64,000 bases of DNA. Source: Tamarix chinensis (lineage: Eukaryota > Streptophyta > Magnoliopsida > Caryophyllales > Tamaricaceae). Location: positions 139,594,859 to 139,658,858 of the forward strand of contig CM060171.1 in NCBI GenBank assembly GCA_030549775.1, written 5' to 3'. The notes under the pieces were generated by a model. It made no database searches, had not been told where the DNA came from, and was given only the letters and a program-made list of their open reading frames with translations. A program made the position numbers and the translations under genes. Of this stretch, positions 1-11,537 are shown one piece after another; within the stretch, counting starts at the first letter, position 1; every line of letters starts with the position of its first letter.

Positions 1-520
1 TCCATTGATTCCATCTTTACTCCATTTTTGTAATGTCATTTCCTACTGGTATACTTTGTTGTTTCTTCCTTTTGTACCTTTTTTCATGTGTTTCCTGGAA
101 ACTGGCTTGGTGTGGGTGGGAAGGTAGGGACGTTGTGCTCTATCATCAGCTTTTTTTCTTGAGTAGGAAATGTTTGAGATTTCTAGTATCAGTTCGGATG
201 TATATCACATGCAAGATACCATGATATGTCTATCCCTTGTGATAGTTATTGTATCTTTGGTGAACATGGCCCTGTGCTGTCCGGAACAATTCCAATTAAA
301 GGAAAATAATCTCAACATATTAGGGAAATAACAATACCAGGTTCCTTAAGTTAGAAAGGCTATTGATGTTGTTATACGTATCATCATATTCATGTTCAGT
401 TTGTATAATTCTTATGAACAACAAGTGGAGCTAGAATTTGTGTATTTAGATTTCTATTCTTGAGTTGTGTAAAATTATTTTATATATCTCAGTGCAAGAT
501 TGAGCTGATATGCTTCGCAG
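1..520. other. AT-rich stretch, no gene recognised
   Basis: No coding frame with recognisable protein character is seen on either strand. A 63-codon frame at 33-224 has no recognised domain and is probably chance. The stretch may be intron of a plus-strand gene entering from the left, because an acceptor-like site with a short open exon follows at 511-568. Confidence 0.4.
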
Positions 521-568
521 GATGTCCATGACATGGCGAGAAAGATCAACGGTACAAGACAAAAGTAA
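521..568 (+). CDS. possible terminal exon of an unrecognised plus-strand gene
   Basis: A pyrimidine-containing stretch ending in TGCTTCGCAG at 511-520 looks like a 3' splice site. It is followed by an open frame DVHDMARKINGTRQK and a TAA at 566-568. The rest of such a gene would lie left of the window. The peptide is too short to assign. The call rests only on the splice-like context and the protein-like composition, and it may be chance. Confidence 0.22.
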   Translation, partial: DVHDMARKINGTRQK

Positions 569-575
569 TTGACAG

Positions 576-1401
576 ATCATTTGGTGAAGAGCCCAGTATT
601 AAGTCAAACATGACAAAATAAATTTTAATCAGTAATTATTGTGTCTGCTAGAAATATTAATATTATCAATAAATTATAAAAGAATAATAATTATATTTAG
701 ATAATCATTATAGATGAATTATGTGGAGTATATGAATAATAATAACTAACGGAAACATACAAGATATATATTTTCATCAAGTGATGTTTATTTACGTTTT
801 TATTGATGTCACAACATCAGCATACAAAATATGAAGTCGCTCATGTAGATGGTCTAAGACTATCATTATCAAATGATATTACCAAGCATTTTCATACAAA
901 GAGTTAAAACTATCATCTCATTCAACTATAATAGCTATCCATTACCATCTAAAACATATTATCGGCTTTATGTTATTTACGAAACGAACAGACTTTTTAC
1001 TTGATTAGTAGAAGGAAAATTAGTGGGATAAAAAATAGTGGAATATTGTATCCCATGTGCCCACATCTAAAATTTTCTTTCCTGAAGTAAGGATTTAAAT
1101 GTAGGGGGGGAGAGACTAGTTTCATATTCATGAAATTGAATACATTAAATATCAACTGCTAAGTTATAATTGTATTTAAATTTTAAACACCTCCGTCCGA
1201 TGATAATACAGTGAATATATATCCCATTGTCCTAGTCGACAAGCAAAGAGAGTTAAACTTGCGACAAATGCAATAAGCAATCACCCTACACATTACACAA
1301 TCAAAGGGTGGAAGACTTAATTTATGCAGACCAACAGCAATTGTGCACTAAACCAACAGTCATATATTCGATTTGGGGGAGGGGAATCAAAACAAAAGTA
1401 C
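576..1401. other. no gene seen; possible PEX19 intron 3 or the edge of a truncation
   Basis: AT-rich, with no frame resembling the C-terminal half of PEX19 on the minus strand and no recognisable mobile element. If the PEX19 copy is intact, this is the beginning of a long third intron and the remaining exons lie off the left edge. If not, the gene was cut here. Confidence 0.4.
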
Positions 1402-1956
1402 CTGGGGTCCAGCAAGCTGCTCAAACTGTTTGACCCAATTCTCCAGCTCCTCTTGACTAAAATCACCACCATCATCACCATCTTTCATCTCAGACGTCAC
1501 CGATTCCAAACCCTTAACAGCCTCCCTAGTCTGCTGTCTAAGCTTATCAAGCGTTTCAGACACGTGAGACCCCTTATCAACCTTCTGTTTCCCCTTATTT
1601 TTTGCTTTCAAATCAGGTAACCCCAACCCTAATCCTTGTACATTCCTGGGCAGTGATGGTTCCTCTTGCTTGTTCTGACAGGTATTACTGTCTTCATTTC
1701 TGTTGCAAAATTGGACTCAACAATCAGAAATTCGGTCCTAATTTCCAACAATTTGGGACAGAAGAGCAGAAAGAAGAAGAAGAAGGGTATAACCTTTTTG
1801 ACGGAGCGAGGTTAAGATTTTGAAAATCATTCAAAGCGCCTGAAACATTAAAAAAATTTCAAGCCTATTATTCAATTCAGCTATAATCGACGAGTGATAG
1901 GATGCAATAAGCTTACTGTCTAAGAGTTCGTCTAAGTCGTCGGAATGACCGGCCAT
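1402..1956 (-). CDS. PEX19: peroxisome biogenesis protein 19, exons 1-3 (N-terminal half only)
   Basis: PEX19 is the cytosolic chaperone and import receptor for peroxisomal membrane proteins and docks on PEX3. Three exons can be joined by GT-AG rules with matching phases: exon 1 at 1956-1917 (starts [13 protein letters not shown]), exon 2 at 1839-1794 ([15 protein letters not shown]), exon 3 at 1699-1402 (contains [18 protein letters not shown] and ends [12 protein letters not shown]). The acidic [11 protein letters not shown] start and the [17 protein letters not shown] and WVKQFE blocks are hallmarks of plant PEX19. The start is the first ATG, at 1956. Exon 3 ends at a good donor (CAG|GTACTT). 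The C-terminal cargo-binding half and the farnesylation CaaX box are not found in the remaining 1.4 kb. No stop or frameshift is seen within the three exons, so this is either a real gene running off the left edge or a truncated duplicate. Introns are kept, so it is not a retrocopy. Confidence 0.85.
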
Positions 1957-2104
1957 CGCTGCCTTTCGATTTGCCTCTACTGCAGATGGCGGCGAGCGAA
2001 AGAAGTGTAAGAGACGGCCCAGCGACGAAGGAAAGACTGGCGGTGGCAGCTAGTGATAAACGACTTATATGGACATGCAATAATCTCCGCGGCCGTGAAG
2101 CAAA

Positions 2105-2245
2105 AAAAAAATAAATAAATATCTGTCGTCCCCTGGACTGTATTGAGCAGTTTGTACTTTGTATACACCCAAAAAAAAAAAACTAAAAACCAAATTCATC
2201 TAAAAAAAATATATGCCGTCCACTGGACTGTATTTGGCAAGTAAA
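2105..2245. repeat. short direct duplication upstream of PEX19
   Basis: The string TGGACTGTATT with similar flanks (A-run, then CGTC and GGACTGTATT) occurs at about 2136-2146 and again at about 2223-2233. It is a local duplication of about 40 bp in the region just upstream of the PEX19 ATG. A pyrimidine-rich stretch at 2385-2445 follows. No promoter element is claimed. Confidence 0.4.
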
Positions 2246-2539
2246 AGGCTTTACGTAATAATAATAATAATCCACGGAAGATCAAAAATTACTTCATTGA
2301 AAACATTTCTCAATTATATATCAAAATTATTTTTACCTTTCTTACTCTACCAGAATCATTGCCATAATCTCCAAACCAGAAGCTCTCCTTCTCTCAATCT
2401 CCCTCCTCCTTCCCTTTCCCTTCTCTTTCTCCTTTCTTTTCGAATTTCATATATAAAATGAGCATCATCAACGATCAATAAAGATATTTATTTAATTTTT
2501 CTTAAATGTGTTGTGCAACGATAAAAGTATAGAAACATC

Positions 2540-2726
2540 ATTGGGTATTGATGTCTCGTACTCTCCTCTGGTAATACCCATCGTAGCCTCCCTTTTTGCT
2601 TCATCCAAGAGTATCGTTACACCTCCCCATGGATAGGTAGTTGATATCGTTGTTCCTGCCTACAAACCGATAATTATTGTTATTGTCCTGTCTATGGAAC
2701 GACATATTCCGGTTGCCCCATCCCAT
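2540..2726 (+). repeat. tandem duplicate, copy 1 (left part, split by the copia element)
   Basis: This sequence continues at 13078-13200 after the copia insertion and resembles 13213-13500. Both copies share a plus-strand reading frame rich in V, I, P and A (here IVASLFASSK and VVPAYKPIIIVIV), with mostly conservative replacements. Copy 1 has an in-frame stop (TAG at 2638). The protein is not recognised. Confidence 0.55.
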
Positions 2727-2731
2727 GGAAA

Positions 2732-2939
2732 TATCGTGGGTTCAGCCCACATGTGTTAGTAAAATGTGTATTTTGTTTTGTCCTAATGAATGGACATTTG
2801 ATAGCATTTTACTAATCTTAGATTAAGTCTAACTTGGGCTTATTATTTGGGCTTCCTAATTAAGTATTTGATAGAAATCCTTATTGTACAAATTAGGGCA
2901 GCAAATGAAGGTGTGCATTCAGAAAAGTTACACACACAA
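2732..2939 (+). repeat. copia-1 5' LTR, left part
   Basis: Matches the start of the 3' LTR at 12260 (GTTAGTAAAATGTGTATTTT and onwards). It is broken at 2939/2940 by element A, with CACAA duplicated at 2935-2939 and 7854-7858. Confidence 0.93.
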
Positions 2940-3081
2940 TGTAATACCCCCAAAATTTACTACTGAAAATTTTTCGTTTTAAAAAGATTTAACAGAAGTG
3001 AAATAACAAAACTGTAAATTCCGGGGATATTACCGCCACACTTAGTACCAGACCGGTTCACTCCTACCGTTCCAGTACTAA

Positions 3082-3542
3082 TGGTCCGTTTGGATTGGGG
3101 TGAATCGAGGTAGGGGTAACATTAAAAATTAACCTAGGTGAAGGGAATGAAGGTGAATCGGGGTGAATATTTTAAAATACTATTTGGATGATATTAACCT
3201 AACCTGAGTGAACCGAGGTAAATGTTTTAAAATTTTCATTCATATTGAGGTGAATGAAGATTAAAATAATAAAATAAATGATATTTATACCCTTATATTA
3301 AATAAATAAGTCCTATTGAGGGGTATTTTGGTCCTATCAAGTCAAAACTTTACTTATTCTTTCACCTTCACCTCGGTTACCCCCAAAATCGGAGGTTAAT
3401 AAAAACGAGGTTAATCGAGGTGAATGGAGGTGAAACATTAACTTTGATTCATCTAGGTAAAATTATTAACGTGGTATCCAAACGGGGTGAATCAATTAAT
3501 TCACCTCCATTAACCTTATTCCACCCCAATCCAAACATAGCA
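3082..3542. mobile_element. Tourist-like (PIF/Harbinger) MITE inside element A
   Basis: 461 bp with terminal inverted repeats TGGTCCGTTTGGATTGGGGT and TGCTATGTTTGGATTGGGGT (the latter on the complement of the right end), flanked by TAA at 3079-3081 and 3543-3545. The related element C has the uninterrupted sequence ACTAAGTGCTAAGGCT near 21813, an empty paralogous site that confirms both ends. It is non-coding. Confidence 0.85.
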
Positions 3543-4097
3543 TAAGTGCTAAGGCTAAACAGGGTTAACACTAAACACAAGTCATTAATAAAAATAATGA
3601 GAATCCATGAGAGGACTCACTCATAATCATACAGAAATCAGAGTGCGGTTTAAAAATTACAACCCACGGAGTAACTAAAGTTTTCCAAAAACAGAAGTAC
3701 CGTACGACAGACATAAAAGAGATACATGGTAAAATCAAAGGAAAGATAGAGTCCGGCCAGGTCGCTCTTGATCCCCAGGCCAAGTTTAGGCTCAACTTTC
3801 AGCCATGCCCGATGCCTCGTAAGTGTCGTAGGCATCGAATACGTCATATCCTACCTACACAAACTCATATGGGTCTTCTACTCTTGGGAATGAGTAGTAC
3901 CCATGAAACAGGTGGTCAATAAACTACGTACAGAGCAAGGTAACCATGTGCTAAGGCATGTAACACACGCATGATCATATATAGGCAACATGCAATAATA
4001 CAGATAATAAGGCCGGATTATAGTCCAGATAAACTTGTTCTTTAGTTTAATGATCAACATACTCATTTCACACATACTCCAATCCATGCGAGTGCGG

Positions 4098-4450
4098 GAA
4101 CCCCACTATTATAGTCGGTGGATTGAAATACATACAGGGCAGAATGCTCCTAACCACTATTATAGCAGGTGGACCGGTCTCCAGGGCAAAATACTCCTGG
4201 CAACTATTATTCTCAGGTGGACCGGTCTAACCCCGACTCACATGGTGTTTCACTGTAATTACTTTGTATCTTTTCTATGTATTATCATCATTATGTTTGG
4301 TTTGTTGAGCACGAAAACCCTCACTATTATAGCCGGTGGAGCGAAAATCATCCAAGGCAAAACGCTCCTAGCTACTATTATTCGCCAATGGACCGGTCTC
4401 CAGGGCACCCCCGGCTCCTGGCCACTATTATTCGTCGGTGGATCGGTCTA
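4098..4450 (+). repeat. minisatellite in element A
   Basis: Imperfect units of roughly 55-60 bp built around CACTATTATAG(C/T)(A/C)GGTGGA, followed by GTCTCCAGGGCAAAAT-like spacers. Relatives occur at the same relative position in elements B, D and F. A 138-codon frame across it is a by-product of the repeat. Confidence 0.75.
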
Positions 4451-5799
4451 GGCTAGGATCAACAATCTTTCTCTTTAAATGGTTAGTATTTTATTCGTAT
4501 CTTATTCGATAAATATTTCACCCTTGACATGCATGTTACCAACCTTCTACTTTTATCCTCTCAAGGGGGCTCGTCCCATATCTTGGGACTTCTGCGCCCC
4601 TATCACACCCCGACATTCATTCCCCCTTGCATATACCCATAATGAAAATCCAACTCCTAAGGGTATGAGCTAAGGCTTATTACCTCATGACATCCAACTC
4701 CACTCACTATCACCCTCTAGAGTTTTCCCTTAAAAACCCTAATTTGACTTATATGGCCCAACTAACTCTTACTTACGATACCATTATTTCTTTTATCGCC
4801 CATTACCTTATCTCATTTAGAATCAACCCCAAATCACATCACTTTACTCATCGATTTCACAGGTGACCGGAAAACCCTATTTGGCCACCCCAACCCTAGC
4901 ACATTTCTTCCCCCACAAGTAACCTCACTATTTTTCACCTAACATTTCTTCCTTCCCATGGCATTCCATACTCATCCCTCATATAATATATTTCCACTAT
5001 TATTCCATACTCCACTCTTCCTTAATTATTTTTACTTTCACATTTTCCCCATATTAGGGTTTCCTCCCAAACCTTAATTAGATCCCCTATACACCCTTAC
5101 ACCAACCTACGTACTATTTTTCATCCTAAGTCTCTAATCACTCCACAACTCCCCCTTTACCTTACTTACACCCTAAATCAACTTTTCTCACGTAAGGATC
5201 ATCCTCATGCAAACTCCTTCCACCCCATGCAACCTTTTGAAGTTCCCATGCAAACCCTAGAATTCCCATGCATGGTTCCCATCTCTCATTTATTTTGATC
5301 ACCTCTTCCTCTTTATTTTCCTCTCATAGATCATGAGGTCGTTTGGTCAACCTCATGTCCCCTTTAGTGATCTCACTTCTCATTTTCTTCCTTTTCGTCC
5401 TTTCATCCCCATGTTATGTTATCAACCATCCTAGCATGCATGTCCTAGAGAGACACGTCATATCACGTCATAATTACCACGTATACATATTATACTCATG
5501 CCATAAGGAAATACATGAACATACCTCAACTCCAAGCTACGCTACACATAAGACAAGTTAATGATAACCATACGATACACAACATACCATGGTATATAAC
5601 ATCCATGGCATACAAGTCACACAATACACATAGCCCTTAGCTACATCCTTACCTAAAACAACACCCGGCTTGGAGCACGTTTCTACGCCTCCTTAGGGTT
5701 TTGACTTGGTTCACTTATAAGAGAAAAATAATATGGGTCAATCTCCCTCTTACCAAAATTACCATTATTCCTACCCTTCCCTTATTATAATTCACTATT

Positions 5800-6339
5800 A
5801 GAGTTAATGATGATAATAGTAGTTTTATAATTAAAAGTAGGGGTATTATCCTCAAAATAATTAATCATGCTACTACTAACCAAAATAAGTCTTAGTAGCC
5901 ATCATGGTTTATGTTAAAGTAGTCATAGTGATATTCATAGTATTAAAGGTAATAGTTTCAATATTACTAATAAAAATAATACTATTAGGTTTAATGATTA
6001 TACTAATATTGACCCAACCCTAGTAATAATAATAATAGTGATATTAATAATATAAAAGTAGTAACTAGAATGATACTTACATTGATAATGCTAGTAGTGA
6101 TAATATGTTAGTGATTATGAAGTATTAACAAAAATGACAAGGTAATAATAATAATATTCATAGTAGTAATAATAGTAACAATAATGATAATAATAATAAT
6201 AATAGTGATAATATTAATAATAGTTTCCATCTTAAGAATAATGCTATTGAAGGTCCTAGAAAACATAATAGTAGTAGCCTTGGTGATAATATGGTCAAGT
6301 ATAATAGAATAACCATAACAATAATAATAATAATGATAG

Positions 6340-6375
<36 letters not shown>

Positions 6376-6420
6376 TAATAAATAATAATCAGTGTAATAC
6401 TATTAATATTACTAAAAAAA
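5800..6420. repeat. AAT/GATA-rich low-complexity tract in element A
   Basis: Long runs of AATAAT, GTAGTAATAATAGT and GATAATAATAATAATAATAA, ending in an AAT microsatellite at about 6355-6388. Non-coding. Confidence 0.8.
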
Positions 6421-6479
6421 TTACTAACACTTATATAAAAAGGTTTAAGGGTTAGAGAAATTAGAATACCACCTAGGGT

Positions 6480-7570
6480 TGGTGGCGGAACCAGCAGCGG
6501 CGCGTGGCAGCGACGATGGTGGAGGAGGAAGAGAGGTGGAGATATGGGGGTATATGCTAGAGGAGAGGGAATGAGGGGGTGTTTGAGGTGGTGGAGGGTG
6601 CCTCAGGTGAAGAGGGGTAGAATGAAGGTGGTGGTGCAGCCAAAGGTGGCAGCACACGGCGGTAGGTGTGGTGGAAGGTGGAGGAGGGAGAAGGAGAGGG
6701 AGGCAGGGGAGATGGAGTTATGGGGAGGTAGAGGAAGGTCCCCTGGTTGTTTTGGAGGGTGAAGGAGGCGTTGGTTGAGGAAGAATTGGTGGAAGACGAT
6801 GGTGCGAGGGGCGGCGAGGGGTTGATGAGGGATGATCGGGAGGGTGACTTTGCATGGCAGGGGTGGCTCATGCAGGTCAAATCGAGGAAGGAGGGAGGCT
6901 CAATTCTGCATAGGGTGATGCAGGGAAGGCTTTGGTGGGCAGCGGCAATGGTCGATGGCGGAGGAATAGGGATCAGATCGGGTGGTGGTGTAAGGTCGGG
7001 GTTTTTGGGCTGCGAAAATAGAAACTTGACGCAGACTGCCAATGAGGTATTTATAGTCTAAATGGAGGGGGTAAATGACGAAGGAGGAAGAGGACAAGTG
7101 GGGTAGGTGAGGTGGGATCACCAGCCGGTGGTGGCAGGCGATGCAGTCCTACCATGGCAAGGTAGGTTAGGGAGAGAAGGGAAAGGAAGGGCATGCGTGA
7201 AGGGGAGTTGTGGGGTTGGTTGGGGTCGAAAAAGGAAAGGAAAACAATGGGGGAGAGAGGGAAGGAAGGTTGGACGGGGTAGGTGGTCGTCGACGGCGTG
7301 GCTATAGGTTTCAGATCTACAGGCCGTGTGGGGAAGAAGAAGAAAAGGGAAAGGGGTGGACCAGGCATTCCAGGGAGGAAAGAAAAGAAAAAGAAAGGGA
7401 GCCGACCGGGGGGCTGGCAAGGGTGACGCGGGCTTTGGGCCGCGCGGAAGGAGAAGGGGGAAAGGGGGTTGGCCGTGTGGCTGGCCCGTTTTGGGGGAAG
7501 GAGGAAAAAGGAGAAAAAGGAGAAAAGAGAGAAAGAAAGAAAAAGGAAAAGGGGAAGAAAGAGAAAATGG
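6480..7570 (+). repeat. purine-skewed GC-richer island in element A
   Basis: About 1.1 kb of strongly G- and A-biased sequence (GGTGGAGG and GGAAGGAGAAGG words) between AT-rich flanks. Many overlapping open frames exist on both strands only because stop codons are scarce; none shows domain-like composition. The same kind of island sits near the same end in elements B-F. Confidence 0.7.
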
Positions 7571-7853
7571 GTGGAGTGGGGTATTTTGGTTTATTATGCA
7601 AAATAATAATATTTAGAAAATAATAATAAAATCCCTTTTTAGATTAATTTGGGCTATTTTGAATAAATTTCCTTAACTTCCATTTTAATTAGCAAAACAC
7701 CCTAATTTTTCCTAATTAAATTATTTGTTATTTTCTTCGTTATTTACCTTAATTAATTCCCTTTTATTTTAATAAAATAATTTATTTAATTAATTTTTTA
7801 TATTAAATCCTTATTTGGCCATAATTTTAAAATTAGGATTTTGGGTTATTTTA

Positions 7854-8463
7854 CACAATTAGAAGCAAAAAGAAGAAAGGAAGACAAAGGGTTTGAGAGA
7901 AGAGTGATTTGCAATTTTTTAGGGACAACTTTTACAAAGTTATATATTTTTGTAGATTCCACCATTGGATTTTTCTGAAATTTGGTTATATTGTTGGGGA
8001 AACATAGGGCCTCATTTTGAACGGTTGGATCGTCGTTTTGTGATCTAGTTTGTCTATTATTGTAGTGGGACAGAACCTCTAATTTATGGTGATATTATTC
8101 ACCTTTGATATCTTCTTAATTAATCTCTTATGTATGTACTTGTTAGTGGGCTGTGAATTGTTGTGAAACTGATTTGGATCCATTTTGCCCTCAATTTATC
8201 ATAATAAGAGAAGGAAATAGGGTGGAATCCTCAAACGTCCCGTAGTTTTTACTCTTCACCTCGAAGGGGTTTTCCATGTATAAATCATGTGTGTTGAAAG
8301 TTTCATTTTTTTAATCTATTTGCTTATACTTACTGCCCATAATTAGTTTTTCTTGGTGATTTAATTTGGTGAATTATTTGTGGTGAATTTGGGTTCTGTT
8401 ATTTGGTTGATTGTCTTAGTGTTGATCCTTGTGGGTGTTGTCATATAATACCTGAGCCTTTCA
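7854..8463 (+). repeat. copia-1 5' LTR, right part
   Basis: Continues the LTR after element A (CACAATTAGAAGCAAAAAG) and ends CCTGAGCCTTTCA at 8463. Matches 12466-13072 of the 3' LTR with scattered substitutions. Confidence 0.93.
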
Positions 8464-8465
8464 AC

Positions 8466-8477
8466 TGGTATCAAAGT
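8466..8477 (+). other. copia-1 primer binding site
   Basis: TGGTATCAAAGT lies two bases after the LTR end. It is close to the usual initiator-methionine tRNA site TGGTATCAGAGC. Confidence 0.85.
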
Positions 8478-8500
8478 AAAGGTTTAATTTGATTGTTGTT

Positions 8501-9265
8501 ATGGAGTCTAGTAGTAGCAATTCAATGGTTAAATTGACGCCAACCAATTATTCCATCTGGATACCGATGATGGAGGATTTTTTATACTGTAAAGACTTGT
8601 TTGACCCAACTGATTCAACCACAAATGAAGATGGCACCATTAGTAAACCTGCAAAACCTGAAAAGATGGAAGATAAAAATTGGGCAAAGATGAAAAGAAA
8701 AGCTTTAGGGACTATTAGACAATGGGTTGATATTAATATTTTTAACCATGTATATCAGGAGTCTGACCCATATGATCTATGGAAGAAATTGTAAAGACCG
8801 CTCATAACAAAGCTTCATTAATCAAAAGACTTGTTAATTTGAAACCGAAGGGTGGAAAGTTGGTGTCAGAACATCTTAGTGATTTTCAAGACATCATTAA
8901 CAAGTTGACTACCATGAAAATTGTTCTTAATGATGAATTGCAGGCTTTGTTCTTGTTGAGTTCTTTGTCGGATAGTTGGGAAACTTTGGTTGTGACTATT
9001 AGTGACTCTACTCCGGACGATATGCTGTCATTGGATGTATTCAAAGAAATCATGTTCAATGAAGTGATAAGAAGAAAGGAGATGAGAGTTGATAATTTAC
9101 AAGCTCTTGTTGTTAAGAACAGAGGAAGAGGCAATAGTCGAGGTCCCAAAGGGCGTGGAAACTCAAAATAAAGGTCCAAGTCCAAAGAAAAGGAGACTAA
9201 GACATGTCATTACTATAAGAAACCTGGCCACTTGAAAAAGTATTGCTACAAGTGGAAGAGAGAGT
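8501..9265 (+). pseudogene. copia-1 gag (nucleocapsid-like), frameshifted
   Basis: Starts MESSSSNSMVKLTPTNYSIW at the first ATG after the PBS, a typical copia gag opening. The frame breaks near 8790, where ...YDLWKKL meets a stop and the following DUF4219/UBN2-type region (LVNLKPKGGKLVSEHLSDFQ) resumes. A basic RGRGNSRGPKGRGNS stretch precedes a degenerate zinc knuckle CHYYKKPGHLKKYC at about 9205, in which the second Cys is Tyr. Stops at 9169-9171 and 9265-9267 also break it. The normal product coats the element RNA in the virus-like particle. Confidence 0.88.
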
Positions 9266-9307
9266 AAGGTGAGATGTAAAATTCACAAAAGGAGGAAGAT
9301 GATAAAA

Positions 9308-10570
9308 ATACTACAACAACCACTTCTAAAAGTGATGATGATGTCACTTTGATTTGTGCAACTAATAAATGTAATCATGTTGAGAGTTCAAATAAAGAGT
9401 GGCTTGTAGATACAGGAGCTTCGTACCATTGTGTTCCCAAAAGGGAGTACTTCATGAACTACCAAGTTGGTGATTTTGGTAGTGTTAAGATGGGAAACCA
9501 GAGCTCAGCAAGCATTATTGGGTTAGGTGATATTCATATGAAAACGAGTGTTGGGTGCACGCTTACATTAAAAAATGTGCTCCATATTCCTAATCTACGC
9601 CTTAACTTGTTGTCTCCGAATATTCTTGATCAAGAGGGCTTTCGACATACCTTTGGTGATAGCAAGTGGAAATTATCCAAGGGTTCTATGACAGTTGCTC
9701 GAGGCGAGTTGTGTTGTTCTTTGTACAAAATATACTTGAATGTGTGTTCTGGTGAGCTAAATGTAGTGGAAGAAAAGAACTCTCCTAATTTGTGGCATTG
9801 AAGGCTAGGACATATGAATGATAAGGGGTTGAAATTGTTAGCAGGTAAATCTCTTATTCCTATTAATAAAACTATTTCTCTTGACCCTTGTAATCATTAT
9901 TTGGCAGGAAAACAACATAGAGCTTTCCTTTGCTAGGAAGTCTACTAGAAAGCAAGATAAGTTCGAGCTAATACACTCCAATGTCTGTGGTCCTATTGAT
10001 ATGGAGTCTCTTGGTGGCAATAAATATTTTGTCACCTTTATTGATGATGCTAATAAAAAAACTAGGGTCTACATAATGAAGACAAAGAGTCAAGTTTTCG
10101 AGATTTTTCAGAAATTTCATGCTATGGTAGAAAGGGAGATAGAAAGAAAGTTGAAGCATCTTCGATCAGACAATGGTGGTGAATATACTTCTAATGAATT
10201 CAAGCATTATTGTTCACAACATGGCATTAGACATGAGAAGACAGAGCCTGGCACACCACAACACAATGGAGTTGTAGAGAGAATGAACAAAACAATTGTG
10301 GAGAAAGTGAGATGTATGCTTAGAATGTCAAATCTTCCTAAGAAATTCTTAGGTGAAGCAATCCAGTGTGCAGTGTACTTGATCAATAGAGCTCCATCAA
10401 TTTTTCTTGGCCTTAACATTCCTAAGAGAGCATGGAAGGGATGCGATCCCACTTACTCACATCTGAGAGTTTTTTGGTGTAAGGCATATATGCATGTGCC
10501 GAAAGAACAGAGGTCAAAACTTGATTCCAAAACTTCAACGAACAGAAAAACCTACCCCTCAAGTGGATGA
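9308..10570 (+). pseudogene. copia-1 protease and integrase
   Basis: The aspartic protease motif WLVDTGASYH is at about 9400. The GAG-pre-integrase segment LWH*RLGHMNDKG (9793-9830) has an in-frame TGA. The integrase core (9960-10450) shows the first Asp region (FVTFIDDANKK), the second Asp in LRSDNGGEY and the Glu in TPQHNGVVERMN, so the three acidic residues are present. After RSKLDSK (about 10530) the frame leaves the normal course, and the C-terminal integrase part is missing or scrambled. Confidence 0.92.
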
Positions 10571-11537
10571 TATAGAGGTTTGAAGGTCAATTAGAGAGCA
10601 TAAACCTTCAACAAAGTATCCAAGCTCAGAGTACATTCTAGTCACAGAAGATGGGGAGCCAGAGAGTTATCAAAAAGTACTGTCATCTAATGAAAAAAAT
10701 ATTTATTTCGATGCTATGAAGGAATAGATGGATTCCTTAAAAAAGAATGATACTTATGAGTTACTGAAGCCTCCTAAGGGCAGGAAAGTCTTGAAGAACG
10801 GGTGGGTTTTCAAGAACAAGAAAGATGGTGAGAAGATTGTGAAGCAGAAAGCCAGATTGGTGGTTAAGGGATGCAACCAGAAAAAGGGCATCAATTTTGA
10901 TGAAATCTTATCTCCGGTGGTCAAAATGACATCTATCAAAACCATGCTAGGTTTAGCTGCAAGTCTTGATCTTAAGTTGGAGCAACTTGATGTGAAAACT
11001 GCTTTCTTACATGGTGACTTGCATGAAGAAATCTACATGGAGCAGCCTAAAGGATTTGAAAAGAAAGGGAAAGATAAACTTGTTTGTAAGTTGAAGAAGA
11101 GTCTTTATGGGCTTAAACAAGCACCAAGGCAATGGTACCAAAAATTTGATTCGTTTATGACAAGTAATGGTTATAAACATACTTTTTCCAATCCTTGTGT
11201 GTATTTCAGAAAGTTCTCTGGAGGTAAATTCATCATCCTTCTACTATATGCTAATGATATGCTGATAGTTGGACAAGATGCAAATATGATTCAGAATTTA
11301 AAGAAACACTTGTCCAAGTCATTTGACATGAAATACTTGGGTCTAGCAAAGCAAATCTTAGGTATGGAGATTGCACGTGATAGGAAAGATGAAAAATTAT
11401 GGCTATCACAAGAAAATTATATTGAATGGGTGCTTGAAAGGTTCAATATGAAAGATGTCAAGCCTGTTAATACACCACTAGCTACTCATTTCAAATTAAT
11501 TAATAAAGCTTTTCCTACAATAAAGAAGGAGAAATAA
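10571..11537 (+). pseudogene. copia-1 reverse transcriptase
   Basis: Contains NGWVFKNKKDG, KARLVVKGCNQKKGINFDE, LEQLDVKTAFLHGDL and SLYGLKQAPRQWYQKF, which define a copia RT. The catalytic box reads YANDML where YVDD or YADD is expected, so one metal-binding Asp is lost. In-frame stops precede it (TAG at 10726-10728, in AMKE*MDSLKKN) and end it (TAA at 11535-11537), and the frame then continues into RNase H. Confidence 0.95.

Larger units (their letters stand above)
2940..7853 (+). mobile_element. element A: solo-LTR-like element of the TGTAAYACCC family
   Basis: Starts TGTAATACCCCCAAAATTTA and ends GGGTTATTTTA (decayed from GGGTATTACA), with the 5-bp duplication CACAA on both sides. The intact 3' LTR of the host copia shows the uninterrupted target. 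Inside are a MITE (3082-3542), a minisatellite (about 4098-4450), an AT-rich part with AAT-type microsatellite (6300-6385), and a purine-skewed GC-richer island (about 6480-7570). There is no coding domain. Length is 4.9 kb, or 4.45 kb without the MITE. Confidence 0.85.

Noticed and set aside
33..224. 63-codon frame with a hydrophobic start as a secreted peptide
   Set aside because: No supporting context; length is within chance for AT-rich DNA.
4035..4451. 138-codon frame in element A as a gene
   Set aside because: It translates a minisatellite; unit period, not codon use, explains the openness.
6557..7623. Many overlapping 60-160 codon frames on both strands in element A
   Set aside because: Purine-rich composition suppresses stops; the predicted proteins are Gly/Arg/Lys/Glu or Pro/Ser low-complexity with no domain.
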